From NCBI GenBank assembly GCA_013396525.1, contig VWYX01000701.1:372001-436000 (forward strand): a stretch of 64,000 bases of DNA, in the 5' to 3' direction. Position numbers and translations under genes: made by a program. The DNA comes from Chaetorhynchus papuensis (taxonomy: Eukaryota > Chordata > Aves > Passeriformes > Rhipiduridae). Of the stretch, positions 1-13,500 are shown piece after piece (position 1 is the first letter of the stretch; each line of letters opens with the position of its first letter). Under the pieces are notes generated by a model. The model was not told the origin of the DNA. It worked only from the letters and a program-made list of their open reading frames with translations, and did not search any database.

Positions 1-371
1 AGCTAATTAATCATAAAACCCCCCAGCCTCTCATGCATGACTTCTGTCAAATGAAGACCATCTGAAGAAAGTGTAGTTACTACAGACCTGCAGATGTCTG
101 TGTGTCTTCTGATGCACGCCTCCAGTGAATGTTTCTGCTTTGCTCAGGGTGCCTGCGCTGAACTGTAGCTGTTAAAAACAAGGATACTCTAAGTTTGCCC
201 TGAAAAAAACCTTATTGAAAGTTATAGAAATAATCACGGTAGCACATTAGCTTACACACTAACAATTACTTGTAAATCTCTTCATTTAATTGAGGAATCA
301 TGTGAAACCACTGATGCCATGGCGTTGTGCAAATCCACTCTCATTCATGCAATAAAATGAAAGGAATTTGC
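1..371. other. Intergenic, left edge
   Basis: AT-rich sequence with no recognisable exon, repeat or RNA gene. In vertebrate synteny the gene to the left would be MBTPS2, but I see no part of it here. Confidence 0.6.
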
Positions 372-951
372 CAGCTGGCAAAGCTCCTAGTAACTGACAG
401 AGTCAAACATCTTCCCCTGTACTCGGCACTGGTGAGGCCACACCTGCAGTCCTGTGTCCAGTTCTGGGCCCCTCAATTCAGGAAGGGCATTGAGGTGCTG
501 GAGCGTGTCCACAGAAGGAAAACGGAGCTGGGGAAGGGTCTGCAGCACAAGTCTGATGAGGAGCAGGGAAGGAAACTGGGGTTTAGCCTGGAGAAAAGGA
601 GACAGAGGTGACCTTATGCTCTCTACAATTCCCTGAAAGGAGATTGTGGGCAGGTGGGGCTCCAGGCAGCCTGTGACAGGACGAGAGGACACAGTCTTGA
701 GCTGCACCTGGGGAGATTTAGGTTGGACATTAAGAGGAATTTCTTTACAGAAGGGTTAATTAGTCACTGGAATGGCTGCCCAGAGAGGTGGTGGAGTTAC
801 CATCCCTGGACGTTTTAAAGGAAAGACTGAATGTGGCACTCTGTGCCACGGTCCAATTGACGGGATGGTGTTTTCGGTCACAGGTTGGACTCCATGATCT
901 CAGAGGTCTTTACGAACTAACTGATTCTGTGATATTGTGATTCTGTGATCA
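372..951 (+). mobile_element. CR1 LINE 3' part, degraded
   Basis: Reads in CR1 sense: ctggtgaggccacacctgca, a degraded tgctggagcgtgtcc stretch, cctggagaaaaggaga, then gcccagagaggtggtggagt, ending with the CR1 terminal repeat-like string attctgtgatattgtgattctgtgat near 925-950. The 5' end is truncated within the last part of ORF2 and is approximate. Short frames across it are remnants with stops and frameshifts. Confidence 0.9.
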
Positions 952-1089
952 GTCTTATAGCTAACTACTTCTGGATACTATTTTTCTGGGTTTGTAACTA
1001 ACTGCATGTGATTAACGTAGTTTGTGGCTTTAGCACGCTGTTTTACAGTTATCCGTTATGAATAAAAAAGACTTAAAACAAAAGGCTTT
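952..1089. other. Short intergenic stretch before the SMS CpG island
   Basis: AT-rich. It holds an AATAAA at 1061-1066 that could be a chance hexamer or the poly(A) signal of an upstream gene; nothing else supports the latter. Confidence 0.5.
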
Positions 1090-1340
1090 AAAGACTCCCT
1101 GGTGGCGGTCCCTCCGCAGGGAGGGACAGCAGACCTCCTCCGTGCCACGGCGGGCAGCAGGTGACACGCAGCGGCCCCATCTCTGCTGCCGCTGGCACCG
1201 CTCCGTGGCCTCAGCGGCAGGGCACCATTACAGGATTTCAGGAGGTGGGTGCGGGTCAGCCGCACCCCCGCGACCTCCGCTGGGCTCTCCGGACACGCCG
1301 AGCGGCCCAGCCGGGGGTCTCTGGGCCCGCCGCTTCCCCC

Positions 1341-1414
1341 NNNNNNNNNNNNNNNNNNNNNNNNNNNNNNNNNNNNNNNNNNNNNNNNNNNNNNNNNNNN
1401 NNNNNNNNNNNNNN
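1341..1414. other. Assembly gap of 74 N
   Basis: A run of 74 undetermined bases flanked by extreme GC on both sides, ending 66 bases before the SMS start codon. It most likely marks a GC-rich stretch the sequencing could not cross, so the true gap length may differ. Confidence 0.99.
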
Positions 1415-1457
1415 GCCGCTCCGCCGCACGGGCCGTGCTGCCGCCGCCGCTCCAGGC

Positions 1458-1532
1458 ATGGCACAGGGCTCTATCTCACTATGGCAGCAGCAGCGCGGCA
1501 CAGCACCCTGGACTTCCTGCTCGGCGCCACAG
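1458..1532 (+). promoter_or_regulatory. Upstream AUG and overlapping uORF in the SMS leader
   Basis: An ATG at 1458-1460 lies 23 bases upstream of the SMS start in another frame, with G at -3 and G at +4 (strong context). The frame stays open through the SMS start codon, crosses the exon 1 donor, and after splicing continues in exon 2 to TGA at 16696-16698, giving a 43-codon frame (25 codons in exon 1, 18 in exon 2). If the leader includes 1458, scanning ribosomes would meet it first and SMS translation would rely on leaky scanning. Whether the transcript begins upstream of 1458 is not shown by the sequence. Confidence 0.5.
1481..1532 (+). CDS. SMS: SMS exon 1, coding part
   Basis: Encodes residues 1-17 (MAAAARHSTLDFLLGAT) and the first base of codon 18, and ends at a GTAACC donor (GT at 1533). 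It has one more alanine than human SMS. It is the start of the N-terminal domain. The frame is open upstream through the gap to 1058, but the family start is the ATG at 1481. Confidence 0.95.
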
Positions 1533-4500
1533 GTAACCGCGATAGAAGACGGTGGGGGCGCGCCCCTTCCCCACCCCCCCGTGTCCGTGTCTCGCCCGGG
1601 CCGCCGAGGATGAGGCCCGTGCGGGCGCCACCTCCCCCCTCCGGCCTTTCCCCGGCGTTCCCGCCGGGCCGTGTTAGCCCCTGGTACCCGCCTCTGTTCC
1701 CGGGAAGGCGGGCGGCCCGCTGCGGCCTCCTGCCCAGAGCCCGCTGTGCCGGGGGCTGCCTGACCCGGGGGGAGCCCGCCGGGCCGGGGAGGGGGGGACG
1801 TGCGGGCTCCCCTGGCCCGGGCAGTCGCGGCGGCTCCGGGCGGCCCCCGGGCGCGCTTTCCCCGTGGGGGTAGGGGGGGCGGGCGGGAGGTGCCGAACCG
1901 CAGGGCCGAGGGAGGGGAAGGGGAGCCTGAATGTTGGCGAGCGGCCGGGCCCGGGCACCCCCCAGGCCGCCCCGGGGCTGCGGCTGTGCCGCCCCTGCAC
2001 CGCGCTTGAGGCGGGTGCGACGAACGGGGCTGGCGGCTGCGGCCGAGCGAGGCGGGAGTGCGGTGTCACTGCGGTGGTGCTCGAACCTGCTGGAGGACGC
2101 GATTAGCGCTGGAGCCGCCGGCCGTGGCGCCTGACCCCGCGGGTATCTGTAGGGGGCACGTTTGGGCCGTGGCCACAACCACGTTTCGCAGCGGCCGAGC
2201 TGGGTTGGAAGGGTTTGATGGGGGAAGGGGGGAGCTGCCGTGGGCGCCAAAGCGCCTCGCTGAGTGCTGAGCCAGGCCGCGGGCTCGGTGTGGCCTTCCC
2301 GCTCTCGGCACCCGCCCCTGGGGCCCGGGGCCGGCCTGGCCTCGTGTGTCGAACCCCTTTCTCCCTCCCAGTTTGGTGTGAAAGCAGTTCCCTGTATCTG
2401 CAGACAAAATCTGTTAAAAGCTGGGTTTAAGGTGGAGGCTCCTGACCGCAGGGGCTTTACTGCGAGCCGTGCCCTTTGTGGCATTGCTGCACGTGCACTT
2501 CGGAGAGCCATGGAGGGGAAGGTGTTACTGCAGTTGTTCCCAAAGAGTGTGCTTTAGGATAGTGTTCTCTGGTTTTCACAGTGAAAACCTTTCAGTTTCC
2601 CTTTTACGCTGAGTTTTTTTCAGGGCCGGTTAGCCACTAATGGTGACCTAATGGCAAATGAGATAGTCCTGCTGTTTTCCTTGTGCTTGGCTAATCTAGT
2701 AGCAGAATTGGTAAGCTAGATTAGTATAAACACTAGATCCATGGAAACCAACCGGCCTCCACAATGACCTCTTTGCCTCTGTGGTTCCCTGACCTATCAT
2801 GGGCTCAGGAGTTACATCAATGACTGGCTAGTGCAGAAGGGTCAAAACTGCCGGGGAAAAAGTAGGTATATTGAAAATAAGTATGTGAGCTCCTCTGTGA
2901 TACAGAAAGCAATGCCATTAACTAGAGAATGTGGTAACTTTCTTAACTATTGCTTTGGTTTCAGTTAGGCTTTTCCACTTCCCTTTACATTTGGGGAAGG
3001 TCTTTTTCTGATCAAGATGGATGCACCTAAACAGGGGTGGGGTGATGGGCCCAACTGTAGAAGTGTTGCTGCGTAGATCAAAGGAGGGAAGAAACATTTT
3101 TGCCTTCTTCTGTTTGTCTCAGTACAATAGACATCTTCAGTGAAACATGAAGAACTTTCTTTTAGCTATGACAGCTCAGTAGTTGGTTTGTACTTCTTAT
3201 GTGGAGATCTTCCTTTCATCTAGTGTTTAGGGTCCGAAGCACAAAGAGTTATCTGAACAGGGAAAATTGGTGAATGTGAATGTGTAGTTTGTGTCACAGG
3301 AGTTAAACCTCAAAGCTTAATCATAGATTGTTAACAAATGGAGTCTTTTCTCCAATTTAGGTGGACAATTAGACTTTTGAATGGTCTGGAACGGCATTTA
3401 GTGAAATTAAATGTGTGGTTTTGGGCCTTCAGATCTTGTGAGGATAACATGTTGTTTCTAGGTCTCAGCTAAAGCTGTTGGATCGCTGCATTCTGGAGAA
3501 GGCAGAATCTGTAAACTTGGTAAATGCACGCTCCTTGTTCCTTAAAACATTAACTGTGTCCTTGTTTTTTGACAAATGTATATTTTTGGGTAGGTATGAA
3601 TATAACTAAAGTTGCAATTCTATCATGGAGTCATAGAATGGCCTGGGTTGAAAGGGACCTTAAGTGTTATCCACTTCCAACCTCTCTGCCATGGGCAGCT
3701 GCACCTTGGGCTAGGCTGTGTTGCACTGAACCGCATCCAACCTGGCCTTGAACACTTCCAGGGATGTGGTAGCTTCTCTGGGCATTCTATTCCAATGCTT
3801 CACCACCCTCACAGTAACTTTTTTTCCTAACATCTAACTGAACCCTACTCTCAGTTTGAAGCCATTCCCCCCTGTCACTCCAGGCCCTTTTGAAAAAGTC
3901 TCTCTCCAGCTTTCTTTTAAGTTCCCTTCAGGTACTGGAAAGCTGTGATTAGGACACCTTAAAGCCTTCTCTTTTCCACACTGAACAACTGCAATTCTCT
4001 CAGCCTTTCCTTGTAGAAGAGGTGCTCCATCCCTCTGATCATCTTGGTGGCCTCCTCTGGACTGGCTCCAACAGGTCCATTTCCTTCCTGTGCTGAGGAC
4101 CCCAGAGCTGAATGCAGGCAGCACTGCAGGTGGGATCTTACCAGAGCAGAGGGGCAGAATCCCCTGCTGCCCACCCTGCTCTGGATGCAGCCCAGGACAG
4201 TGTTGGTTTTCTGGGCTGCAAATGCCTGTTGCTGGCTCATGTCCAGCCTCTCACCCACCAGCACCCCCAAGTCCTTCTGGGCAGGGCTGTTCTTGATCTG
4301 TTCATCCCCAGCTTTGTTGATACCAGGAGTTGCCCATACCTGGGTGCAGCCGCTGGCACTTGGTCTTGTTAAACCTCATGAGATTCCCATGGGCCACTTC
4401 TCAAGCTTGTCCAGGTCCAGGTGTGGCAACCACACCACTCAGCTTGGTGTCATCTGCAAACTTGCTGAGGGTGCCCTGATCCCTTAATCTGTGTCATTAA

Positions 4501-7500
4501 TGAAGATATTAAATGACACTGGTGGCAGTAAGGACCCCTGAGGGGCACCACTTGTCACTGATGTCCACTGGGACTCTGAGCCATTGACCACCACCTTCTG
4601 GGTGTGATGGTCTGACCACTTTCTTTTGCACCAAACCCTCCACGCACTGAGTCCAGCTCTCACCAATTTGGAGACCAGGATGTTGCAGGGAACTGTGTCA
4701 GAGGCTTTACAGAAGTCCAGATAAATGACATCTGTACTTTGTAGAAGGGTTGTACAATAGTTTGTTTCATTGCAATGCATCTTGCAATAACTGTACATAG
4801 GGTTTTTTTAAAAATTTGCTTGTCTGAGAGCCATTATACATGGTTGAAATAATCTGTATATGTTTCTAACTATTCACTTTTAACATAGAAGCTATTCAAA
4901 GGCATCATTGTAATTGTCTACCATCAAGACTGAAGGTGATTATAAAGGCCGAGTTAATATTTGAGATGTTACTAGTTCTCTGGGATCTGTTTATTACTTT
5001 GTTCTCTGGTATGTGTGACTTGTCTTTATCTTCAGTCTTCTGAGGTTCTCTGTGAGTAAAGGATGGAGGCTGTCTTTGTTGCTGGCAGGGAAAAGATCCA
5101 CAGGACACAGCTCTGCATGAGGAAGAAGGGATTTTGTCATGTGTTAATACTTGTGCAGCTATTAGCAACTGCTTGTGCTGTGGAACGGTGTGGATTCTGG
5201 TGGGTTGTTCTCACTACTTACTTGGCATGTTACAAACCCTTTCAATGACAGCCCTGGTTTCTTCAGGCAGTCCAGTTGTCTTCAGGTATTGGACTCTGGA
5301 GTTTGTCATGTACGTTCTTCAGGACTCAAATGTATTCAGCAAGGATCTTGAGAATAATATCTGTTATGTAGCCATTTCTTGGTGTTTGCAGTCATCACTC
5401 CTGTAGGATTGTTGGAAATGCTAGCAATGTCAATAAAAGCATAGATCTGGGGAGTTAGAAAACAGGTCCTCTTGTATTGGTTTGAGATGGGGGAACACAG
5501 TACTGCCTTGGGAATGGATTTGCATGAGATGAATGAAGCCATGTACTTCTGCTAAAAGCTGCCTTTTTTTCAATCTTTTCAATAAGTTTTTTCATGTGCT
5601 ACAAAAATCTATATACTAGTCAAAAGAGAAAAAGGCCTTTTGCCTGTCCTTATAACTATCTCCTCTAATTAGGCATCTCATTAGCTTTTTAGAAATAATA
5701 TCAGTCAGTTAAATATAAGCAGGGTTGAATCTTTGATAGCTGGATAGCATAGCCTGACTTCCAGTGACAGTCTTCTCAAGAGCTGATTAAATTAGTAACT
5801 GTAGAGCTCAGCCCTTTGAACAGAAGTATTTTGCTTATCTGTGTCCCTGGAGATAAACAGACAACTTTAGCAGACAAACAGTGTAGTGTTCCCTATCTTA
5901 AAAGACAAGAAGACTACTTTAACATTTATAAAAATGGACACAGATCGCTGACCTTCCTTAACTGGGGCACAGAAAGCTTTAGTTGTGTCTTTTTGTTAGT
6001 CAGAAGAGATGAGACTCCTCAAGTTATTTATTTTGAGGACTTTATTATGAAAGTAGATATTTGATGCCTTATATCTGTACAGAATTGATTTTAGCTTTAC
6101 TGTGTGTTGTAAATCTGCTTTCACATGGGAGCGTTTCCATCCATGCATGAATGTGTCATATAAGCTTAGTTTCCTTGGTTGTTGAGTATTGAACTGATTA
6201 ATGTTCTTCAGATTACTCTTAAGAGTGGGAGGAGAGATAATATGGAGACTCTTCATGATGTTTGGGTTCTTCTGTTTGCTTCAGAGAGTTGCTTTGAAAG
6301 GCAAATCAGTTGGAAATCAGTTTGAATTGTCTCCATGTTTGCTATTTGGGATTATTGCTGGGGGGATTATACATGGTATATAGGGTACAGTGCCAAAACA
6401 GTGGTGCCTGTAATACTCAGGGCCAGGACGTAGATGAGTGAGTTGGTGGAGGAGAGCAGTGATTTCCTGAGCTGGTATAGTTACTAAAACAAATGCTTAG
6501 GAAGCTCTTGGATAAATTACACACTCTGGGAATGCTGGGGTTAGAGTGAGTGCAGGTTGGGCAATACTTAAATTTTTAAGAAAAATAGTAAGTGAATGTG
6601 TGTGTGCACATGATCTGGTTTTCCTCAAATTAAAGTTTTCATGGAGATAGAAAGAAGGGAATGACCTTTGAGGGCTGAGGATCCTCTGTCAGTAGCTGTG
6701 GTCCTGTCTGCAGAGTTGGGTCCACTTCCCAATTCTGAGACTGCAGGGGGGAAGTCTTAATTATCAGATGTTCTGAGTTACTCTACTAAATATTCTTTCA
6801 ATACTGAAGGTTTTACTTAGGCTGTCAAATTGTTAAATATTTGAACTGCATGCAGTTAAAATAATATTTTCATTCTTGTCTTTGTTTGGATTAGAAGTCT
6901 TAATGTTCTTCACAGAACAGTGCGAAGTTTTATGTGCTTATTTTTGGCTGTGCTGGTCTAAACTTTTGATGGGGGGAAGAGTTGACAAGGTTTTGAGTTT
7001 TGCAGCTTTTTAAAGCCTTGTTGTTGAGTTTCCTTACATTAAGAACTAATTAAGAAAATGGTTTTCTGAAAGGATAATCTCCCAGCAAGAGGAGTGTTTA
7101 AGAGAACTAAATGCTGAGGCGGGGCGGTGTGCTGTGTTGGCTCTTTCTTGCCACCTTCTCTGAAATCTCTACCTGAATTTCTACCTGGGAAAACTGCGTG
7201 AGTGCAGTTGCTTGCGTGTTTTGAGCTGTGTCTTGCTGTAGTAAATACAATTTGGAACTGGTGCTCGTTTGGTTTATTTAGCAGATAATCAGCAGTTCTA
7301 GATGTTGAATCATTGTTCATCCCATACTAAGTGTGGAAATAGCAGAGAATGCAGGAAGAGATGACTGGCATTGAAAACTCGTTATTTTTCTTGAAAACTT
7401 GTGCTTTCTTTCTCAAGTAAGTCAATCTTGTATATGAAAGAGCGAGAAGCTGCCAAGTTCAGTATTAGTTTAAGCCTAAAATTATAAATGAAACTCATCA

Positions 7501-10500
7501 GTAAAACTTTTGAGCACTTACCTGGGTAGAGAGTTATTTTTAATTTGATGTTCTCTAGTGGATTGCTTTTGTTGCCTGATGTGCTAGAGATGCTAGGGCT
7601 TTGTTTTTCCTATGAGAAGGATTCTGCTTTTGTGGCTGGAGCTGGCTGCTGTTAGCTGTATAAACACATTAAGTATATTTGAACTTCTTGTGAGGGAATG
7701 GCGTCTCTGATCCTTGTAGCTAAATTTGACTGGTTCTGTCAAGTGTTGGATTGTCTGAAGTGCTGAAACATCTGATTGCAGTGATAACGTGCAGATGACA
7801 GGCTTATCTCTTTACCTTATTGATTTATGGTATGTGAACAAAATTTGCTAACTCCTTAGCTATGATCTGTATGCGAAGACCATGTAAATAAGGATTAAAC
7901 AAGACTCGGGTATCTCTGGAGCTTGCAACTGTTATGAACCTTGGCTAAAGGTGTGTTTGCAACTGGCAGTTCAGGAATGGGTCTGTTTTGGTTGTGTTTC
8001 CTTAGCAGCCCCTGTGAGTGGTGTGGGCTCAGCCTGTGCTCTTGTCTGGGCTGTTGTGAGCTGAGCCCTGCAGGTCTCCACCATCTAGTTCTGACAGGCC
8101 TGGACCGAGAACTGGCCTGCTGAGTGTCAGAGCACAAATGGGGCTTGTCAGGAGGTGTTAATACAGGAATTAATAGCTTTCCATTTTTAGCAGTAAGGAC
8201 TGCTATGAACTCATTCCCTGCTTTTGTTGGTTTCTAGTTTTGAAGATTAAAATGCTTTGTGACTGGAACTCTGAAAATATAATTATCTGATTCTCCAGCA
8301 TGATGTCAAGTTCTCAATGGCTGCTTGCTCAGACATGAAGGAACTGTCACCTGCAAAGGTGAAGGTTAACAATGTGGGAGATGTTTTTTGTGAGGCTCTG
8401 GTTTGAGGCTGTAGAGCAAATTCCTGCAGGAAATGAAGAATGCTTTTAACACATCAGTATTTCCCATTTCAGATACATTTCTCTGACCATGCCTTTTAAA
8501 TATCAAAATCCTTGAAAGGTGAGTAAAGTATGTAGGACAAGTACTAATCACTTTGCTTAATATGTTTCTAGAAGATGGCCAAGTCATAGGTGATTAAAGT
8601 GGCTTGAAAGATGTGACCAGGAGAGCTGGTATAATTTGGACATGCTGGAGTTCTGTTACCAAGCATGTTTTCTCTTTTACAGCCTTACAGGAAAGGCTGC
8701 AACTATTCCAAAAGATGCTAAGATTTAAAATATGAACAGTAAAATGAGGTTTGTATGCCAGTTGATGGACTTTGGCTGTGTGTTACTGGGAGACAAATGT
8801 AGCTAGTAGAGTTGAAGCATTAAAATCACATTTGTTGATATTAAGGCTCAGGTGGAGGCATAAGTTGTTGTTTTCGTTTTTTGGGGTTTTTTTTGTAGAG
8901 TTACCAGAGAATCACTTTCTGTGATATATTGTGCACATTTCCAGAAGATGGGCATTTAAAAAGTTGTTAACTGTAATAGGATGCCACATCATAACTAGCT
9001 GCAATTAGATGCCACATATAGGAAAACGACTTTTAAAAAAATATATTTTATCAAAAATAGAAATAATTTGTAAATGTCAGAGTGAATGAGAACGATGATG
9101 CTCATCATAATTGAGCTCTCCTCGTGGTCACTGCCTCTGATTACTTGTCTGTTTGCACTGGTACAGATTTTCAGAGAGAGTCCTGTAAAGGATGCATCCT
9201 GGCTGCTGCAGGTGTCTCTGCAGGACCATGGCATAATGCAGAGGCCCTGATGTCCTGATCTCTGGCTGGTGTGCCTTGTCCAACGCAGGGGTCCAAGTTC
9301 TGGGAGGCAGAACTTTGGAGACTAGTAAATATATTTCCTAGTACTAGTAGCAAAAGTTGAGTAACAAAGCTGAGCTGCTGCACTTAACTGATCTGCTTGA
9401 AGCCTTCTTTGAGTCAATGTGCACATGATTTAATAAAATAATTTGCATACAAGTGCGTGGCAGTATGTGTTAACAGTCCCCCGGACAGACTCCTCAACTG
9501 GTCAGTAGGATTTATCCATCCTGAGTGATCTTAAAATGCAAAATGCCTTCAGTAAGGCTCTGATTTTTTCCCACGTGTGAACCATGTATTAGGAAGTCAG
9601 TCTGTGGGTTGATGGGTGGGGGCAAAATGGCCTCTGTTTATAAAATTTAAGTGCTTTCATTTTCACGGCTAATGTTAAATTGGTCTTCCAAGTGTGAATG
9701 AACTCTGAATTGGTAGCAAGTGCTTTCTTCTGGTTCTTTCAATATGCATGTTGCAGTGAAAGGCCCTCATTTGTGCTTGAAAAGACTGTTAGCCTACTTA
9801 ATTTCATGTGCAATGTGCTTGTGTTTTATGCAGACTTTAAAATTATTTGTTTAGGTAACATTACATTGACTTAGTGACCAGCTTTACACGGAAGAATGAG
9901 AACATAATTTTATTTTGATGCTTAACTTTTCAGTCTGGCTCATGTGAAGGGTTGCTGTCCTGGTAAGAGGAAGGCAAACCAAAGTGTTTTGTGGTTCTGT
10001 TGCAATCTGTTTCTTGGGTACTTCGTTCTGCCCCTTTGGTCTGGCCTCTGCTGTACCCTCTACCTAGGTTGCTTGCCTGTGCTGTGTTTCAGCATGGTTA
10101 TTTATTTTACACAAAACCTTAGAATAGCTGTCGAAAGACTGTGGCAGCCAGGTGTCTGACATTTGCTCAGAGAGTATGGCAAAAAAGCTCTTGTATGCTT
10201 TCTCTCCTTTCTAGTGAAGGCACTCAGCTTTTGCTGCAAGTGTAAGCAGCAGAGGTGATGCTACAGTAATAAAAGCTCCTTGATACAAGGATTCTTATCT
10301 CTAAGAAAGCATTTGTATCAGAGATGCTACATGATGAGGAATAAAACTACACAACCTTATTAGCAATCTTCGTTACGATGTTTTTGACTGAAAATTCATG
10401 GGCTACAGATAGAGATTGGGAATGCTGAGGCATAGTCTAGTAAACCTTATGTTGTGCTCTCCCAGATTAATTAAACTCCATGTTGTGGTGTTTCGTGATT

Positions 10501-13500
10501 GAAAGTACAGAAATCATTCTTGTAACTGCATTATCTGTCCTTGTACCAGAAATTCACTATTTAACCTTTTCAAAAAGAAGTTCTTGCCTATAATACTAGA
10601 TGGAAATGGAATATTGCTACCAATGAAAGCATTTTGCTACATCACTTCTTCTAGGATTTGGAGCCGAACCTACTCTTTTTCATGCAATGAATTTCAAATG
10701 CCCCTTACAAAGTTGACTTTGTAGTTAGTCATAGCTGTTGTGTGTAACACTGTTTCAGATTATTCTTACTCTGTTTATGACCTTACTGGTGATACTTAAT
10801 TTATTCTGCAATTTGATAATAGATGTTTTTAATATTGTAATCCAGTAACCAGAATTTTATGTCTCAAGGGGCAACAGCAAGGCCTAAACCTGATACTGGA
10901 ATGTATTTTTATTGAGGTGAGTTTACAGAAAACTTGAGAAACTTTAGATTGACAAAACAACATGGGTTCTTCCGTACACAAGATTAGTTTTGGTTTTGTG
11001 TACAGTAAATTAGATTTTTGATAGCCCTAATACAACAAATCATGTAGAGGAAGGGTGAAGGAATAACTTCTTTTTAGTGTATTCTGTTATGGAAGTGGAT
11101 GGAACTCAGAGACTTATATTTGCTGAAAACTTGAGCTCTTGTGTAGAATTCTCCCTTGAAGGTGATTAGGGAGCTAATAGAAAGGTGGTGGTAATGCACC
11201 TACCTTTGTGTTATTTGTATTTGGAGAGGAGAGAGGGTTGAATTCTCCTGTTTGTAGCTGAGTATCTTTGAGACTTTGAGAGCTCATTCTGATTCATAGT
11301 TGTTTTACCCATAATTTCCTAAAGGACACTTGAGTGCACAGAGTGGCTCACATTGGCTGTGGTGATCACATGGAAGTGCCAGTAAGTTCGTGGACTTGCT
11401 GATGTGACACTGTGTAGGTGGATTTGCTTGTGTTCACACGTAGCTGGAAATCCTTAAAAGTAGGAGTGTGGGAAGTGTTCTGTGGAAACTTTTGGAGAAA
11501 GCAGCCTTCTACTCTTAACTTTGTATAATACATATTGCAATAGAGTGAGTGCTCGAGGAAACTCGATTATCTGTTTCCTCATGGATGAGTAGTAGATGAC
11601 TATTCCCACCTGCTGCCCCCTTAAGCCCCATGCCATACATGATTTGTTGACTTGTGTCTAAGTCAACATAATGAGGATGATCCTTATAGGTGCAAATTGA
11701 TTGAAAGGAGTAATTTTAGTATAGTTTTCTGCTTCCTGCTGTTTTCTGCTTTTGCAGAGCTGGCAAGGACAAAACAAAGGATTTTTCCCGTGTGTGTATT
11801 CTGATGGGAGACTTTGAAACTTAATACCCAGAAGGTGTATGTTGCTAAAGCCAGTTTTTCATTTGCATCTGTTAACATGTCAGGAAAAAGCTCCGTGCTT
11901 TGTTCTGGGCAGTAATGAAAGCGGGGTCTTGTAGTGTGTTTGGAGGGGATACTTTCGTTCTTGTGAGGCACTGGGGGTATTTTGTTGTTGGACAAGGACC
12001 AGTTTAGGCAACTGTTGGCATTCTGACTTTAGCTGAGCCTGCGATATTGATGTGGAAACTTTTCTAGATAGTCTGTTTCAAATACCAGTGTGCTCTGCTC
12101 ACTCATTTTCCATGCAGGCAGATCCTTTAAACTAGGACAAAAGTAGTACAGTTCTTAAGTTTTCTAGTTTTAAAAAAAGATTGCCATGCAGGCATGGATG
12201 ACTAAGTGATAACAAGTTATCTGCAAATTATTATGTACTGCTCTATCTTCCATGTACAATGGAGATGGGGACCAAGGAGGTGGCTGTTGCCTTTCCATAA
12301 ACTGTTGTGACTTGCAGCTTTTTTGGGGGTTTTTTGGGATTTTTTTCCTGTTTTCTCTAGTGCTAAAGGAAATCTAGGATATGGAAAACACATAGAAGCC
12401 TGAAAGCTTCTCCTTGGCTCTGGATTTTTAATTATGAACAATTTGCTCACTAAACACTTCTGCCGCACGCCTCTTAATTCTGCAGTATTTTCATGGTTAA
12501 AATTGAGATACAATATTGGCATTGGAAAAATGCCTTGGGTTAGTCTGTGAATGAGAGATTCCCTGTACACCTATGAGCCTGAGGACACAATTTTCAGTAA
12601 GAGGTGGTGGTGGAGGGGGCCACCAGTTTGACTGTAGTGAGCTCAGTGCCAGAGCAGTCAGGTGTGCAGCTGTAGCAGGTTGAAGGCACCTCTCACTGCT
12701 CTTCTCGAGCTGCCCCTGGACCTCAGCTGCCTAGAAATGAATCTCTTATATCAGGTGTGTTCCCTTCATCACTTATATGCAGTGCCCTCCCACCTTGTCT
12801 CTGTATTTCCTTTTCCTGTAAGTTTTTTTAAGAATTGGTAAGTAGAGTGCCTGCATGCAAGAATATCAGACTTGCAAAACACAAGGATTTATTACGTTGA
12901 AACAACTTAAACAGCTCTAAACTGAAACAATATGCCAGCAGCTCAGGTTGCTGTTTACTATTAGCATATTCTGCATCTTGATTCCTAATGTATGCCAACT
13001 ATTTAATGTATTCTTAATGAAGCACTTAATTTGATTTGTTTTCTTCACCTTTCTCTATTGAATATTTAGCTACCAAGGGAAAAATGCATCAGATACAGAA
13101 TCATATATAAGTGCTATGATGTGTTTTATTGTTTTGGTTATGTTAAATTCTCACTTGTTAGAAGAAATTATTAAAAATCAGGGTAAGAAAAATTTGAAGT
13201 TAGAAGTGGGGTGAATATTTTTGCATGAGCACTAATCTGTTTCCGTAGCTTACTAAATTTTGTTAACCATAGGGGATGAAGAAGTCTTAAACCAGAATAT
13301 TTTTAGAGATAGTCTGACTCAATAGCAGATCACTCCAACACTGAGTTTAAGTATCAGGGTGGAACCTAGCCAGTGTTATGCTTGAGCCCAGGCTTGATGC
13401 TTACAGTGACTCTGGGCTTTGCTCTCACATTCACAGATTACTGTCAAGTACTGATTGCTTTGCTGCTCAGATTTAGAGGAACATCTGCAACTGCTGCAAG

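Larger units (their letters stand above)
1090..2345. promoter_or_regulatory. SMS: CpG-rich island covering the SMS promoter, exon 1 and start of intron 1
   Basis: Sequence changes sharply from AT-rich to very GC-rich and CpG-dense near 1090 and back near 2345. It contains runs such as gggggggcgggcggg near 1872, typical Sp1-like G boxes, and I see no TATA box close upstream of the start. This is the usual CpG-island promoter of a housekeeping gene. The 74-base gap inside it hides part of the likely initiation region, so no transcription start can be placed. Long open frames on both strands here are by-products of the GC content. Confidence 0.85.

Noticed and set aside
1061..1066. AATAAA as the poly(A) signal of an upstream gene
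   Set aside because: No upstream coding sequence or 3' UTR could be recognised; single hexamers are common in AT-rich DNA.
1058..1480. In-frame upstream extension of the SMS reading frame
   Set aside because: It is open only through GC-rich sequence and 74 N; the family's N terminus begins at the ATG at 1481.
1471..2511. Open frame of 346 codons on the minus strand over SMS exon 1
   Set aside because: It lies in a CpG island where stop codons are rare, is low-complexity (P, A, R, G), has no domain, and opposes the well-supported SMS exon 1.
4484..4798. 104-codon minus-strand frame with reverse-transcriptase similarity
   Set aside because: It is part of the truncated CR1 at 3626-4742 and not an independent gene.
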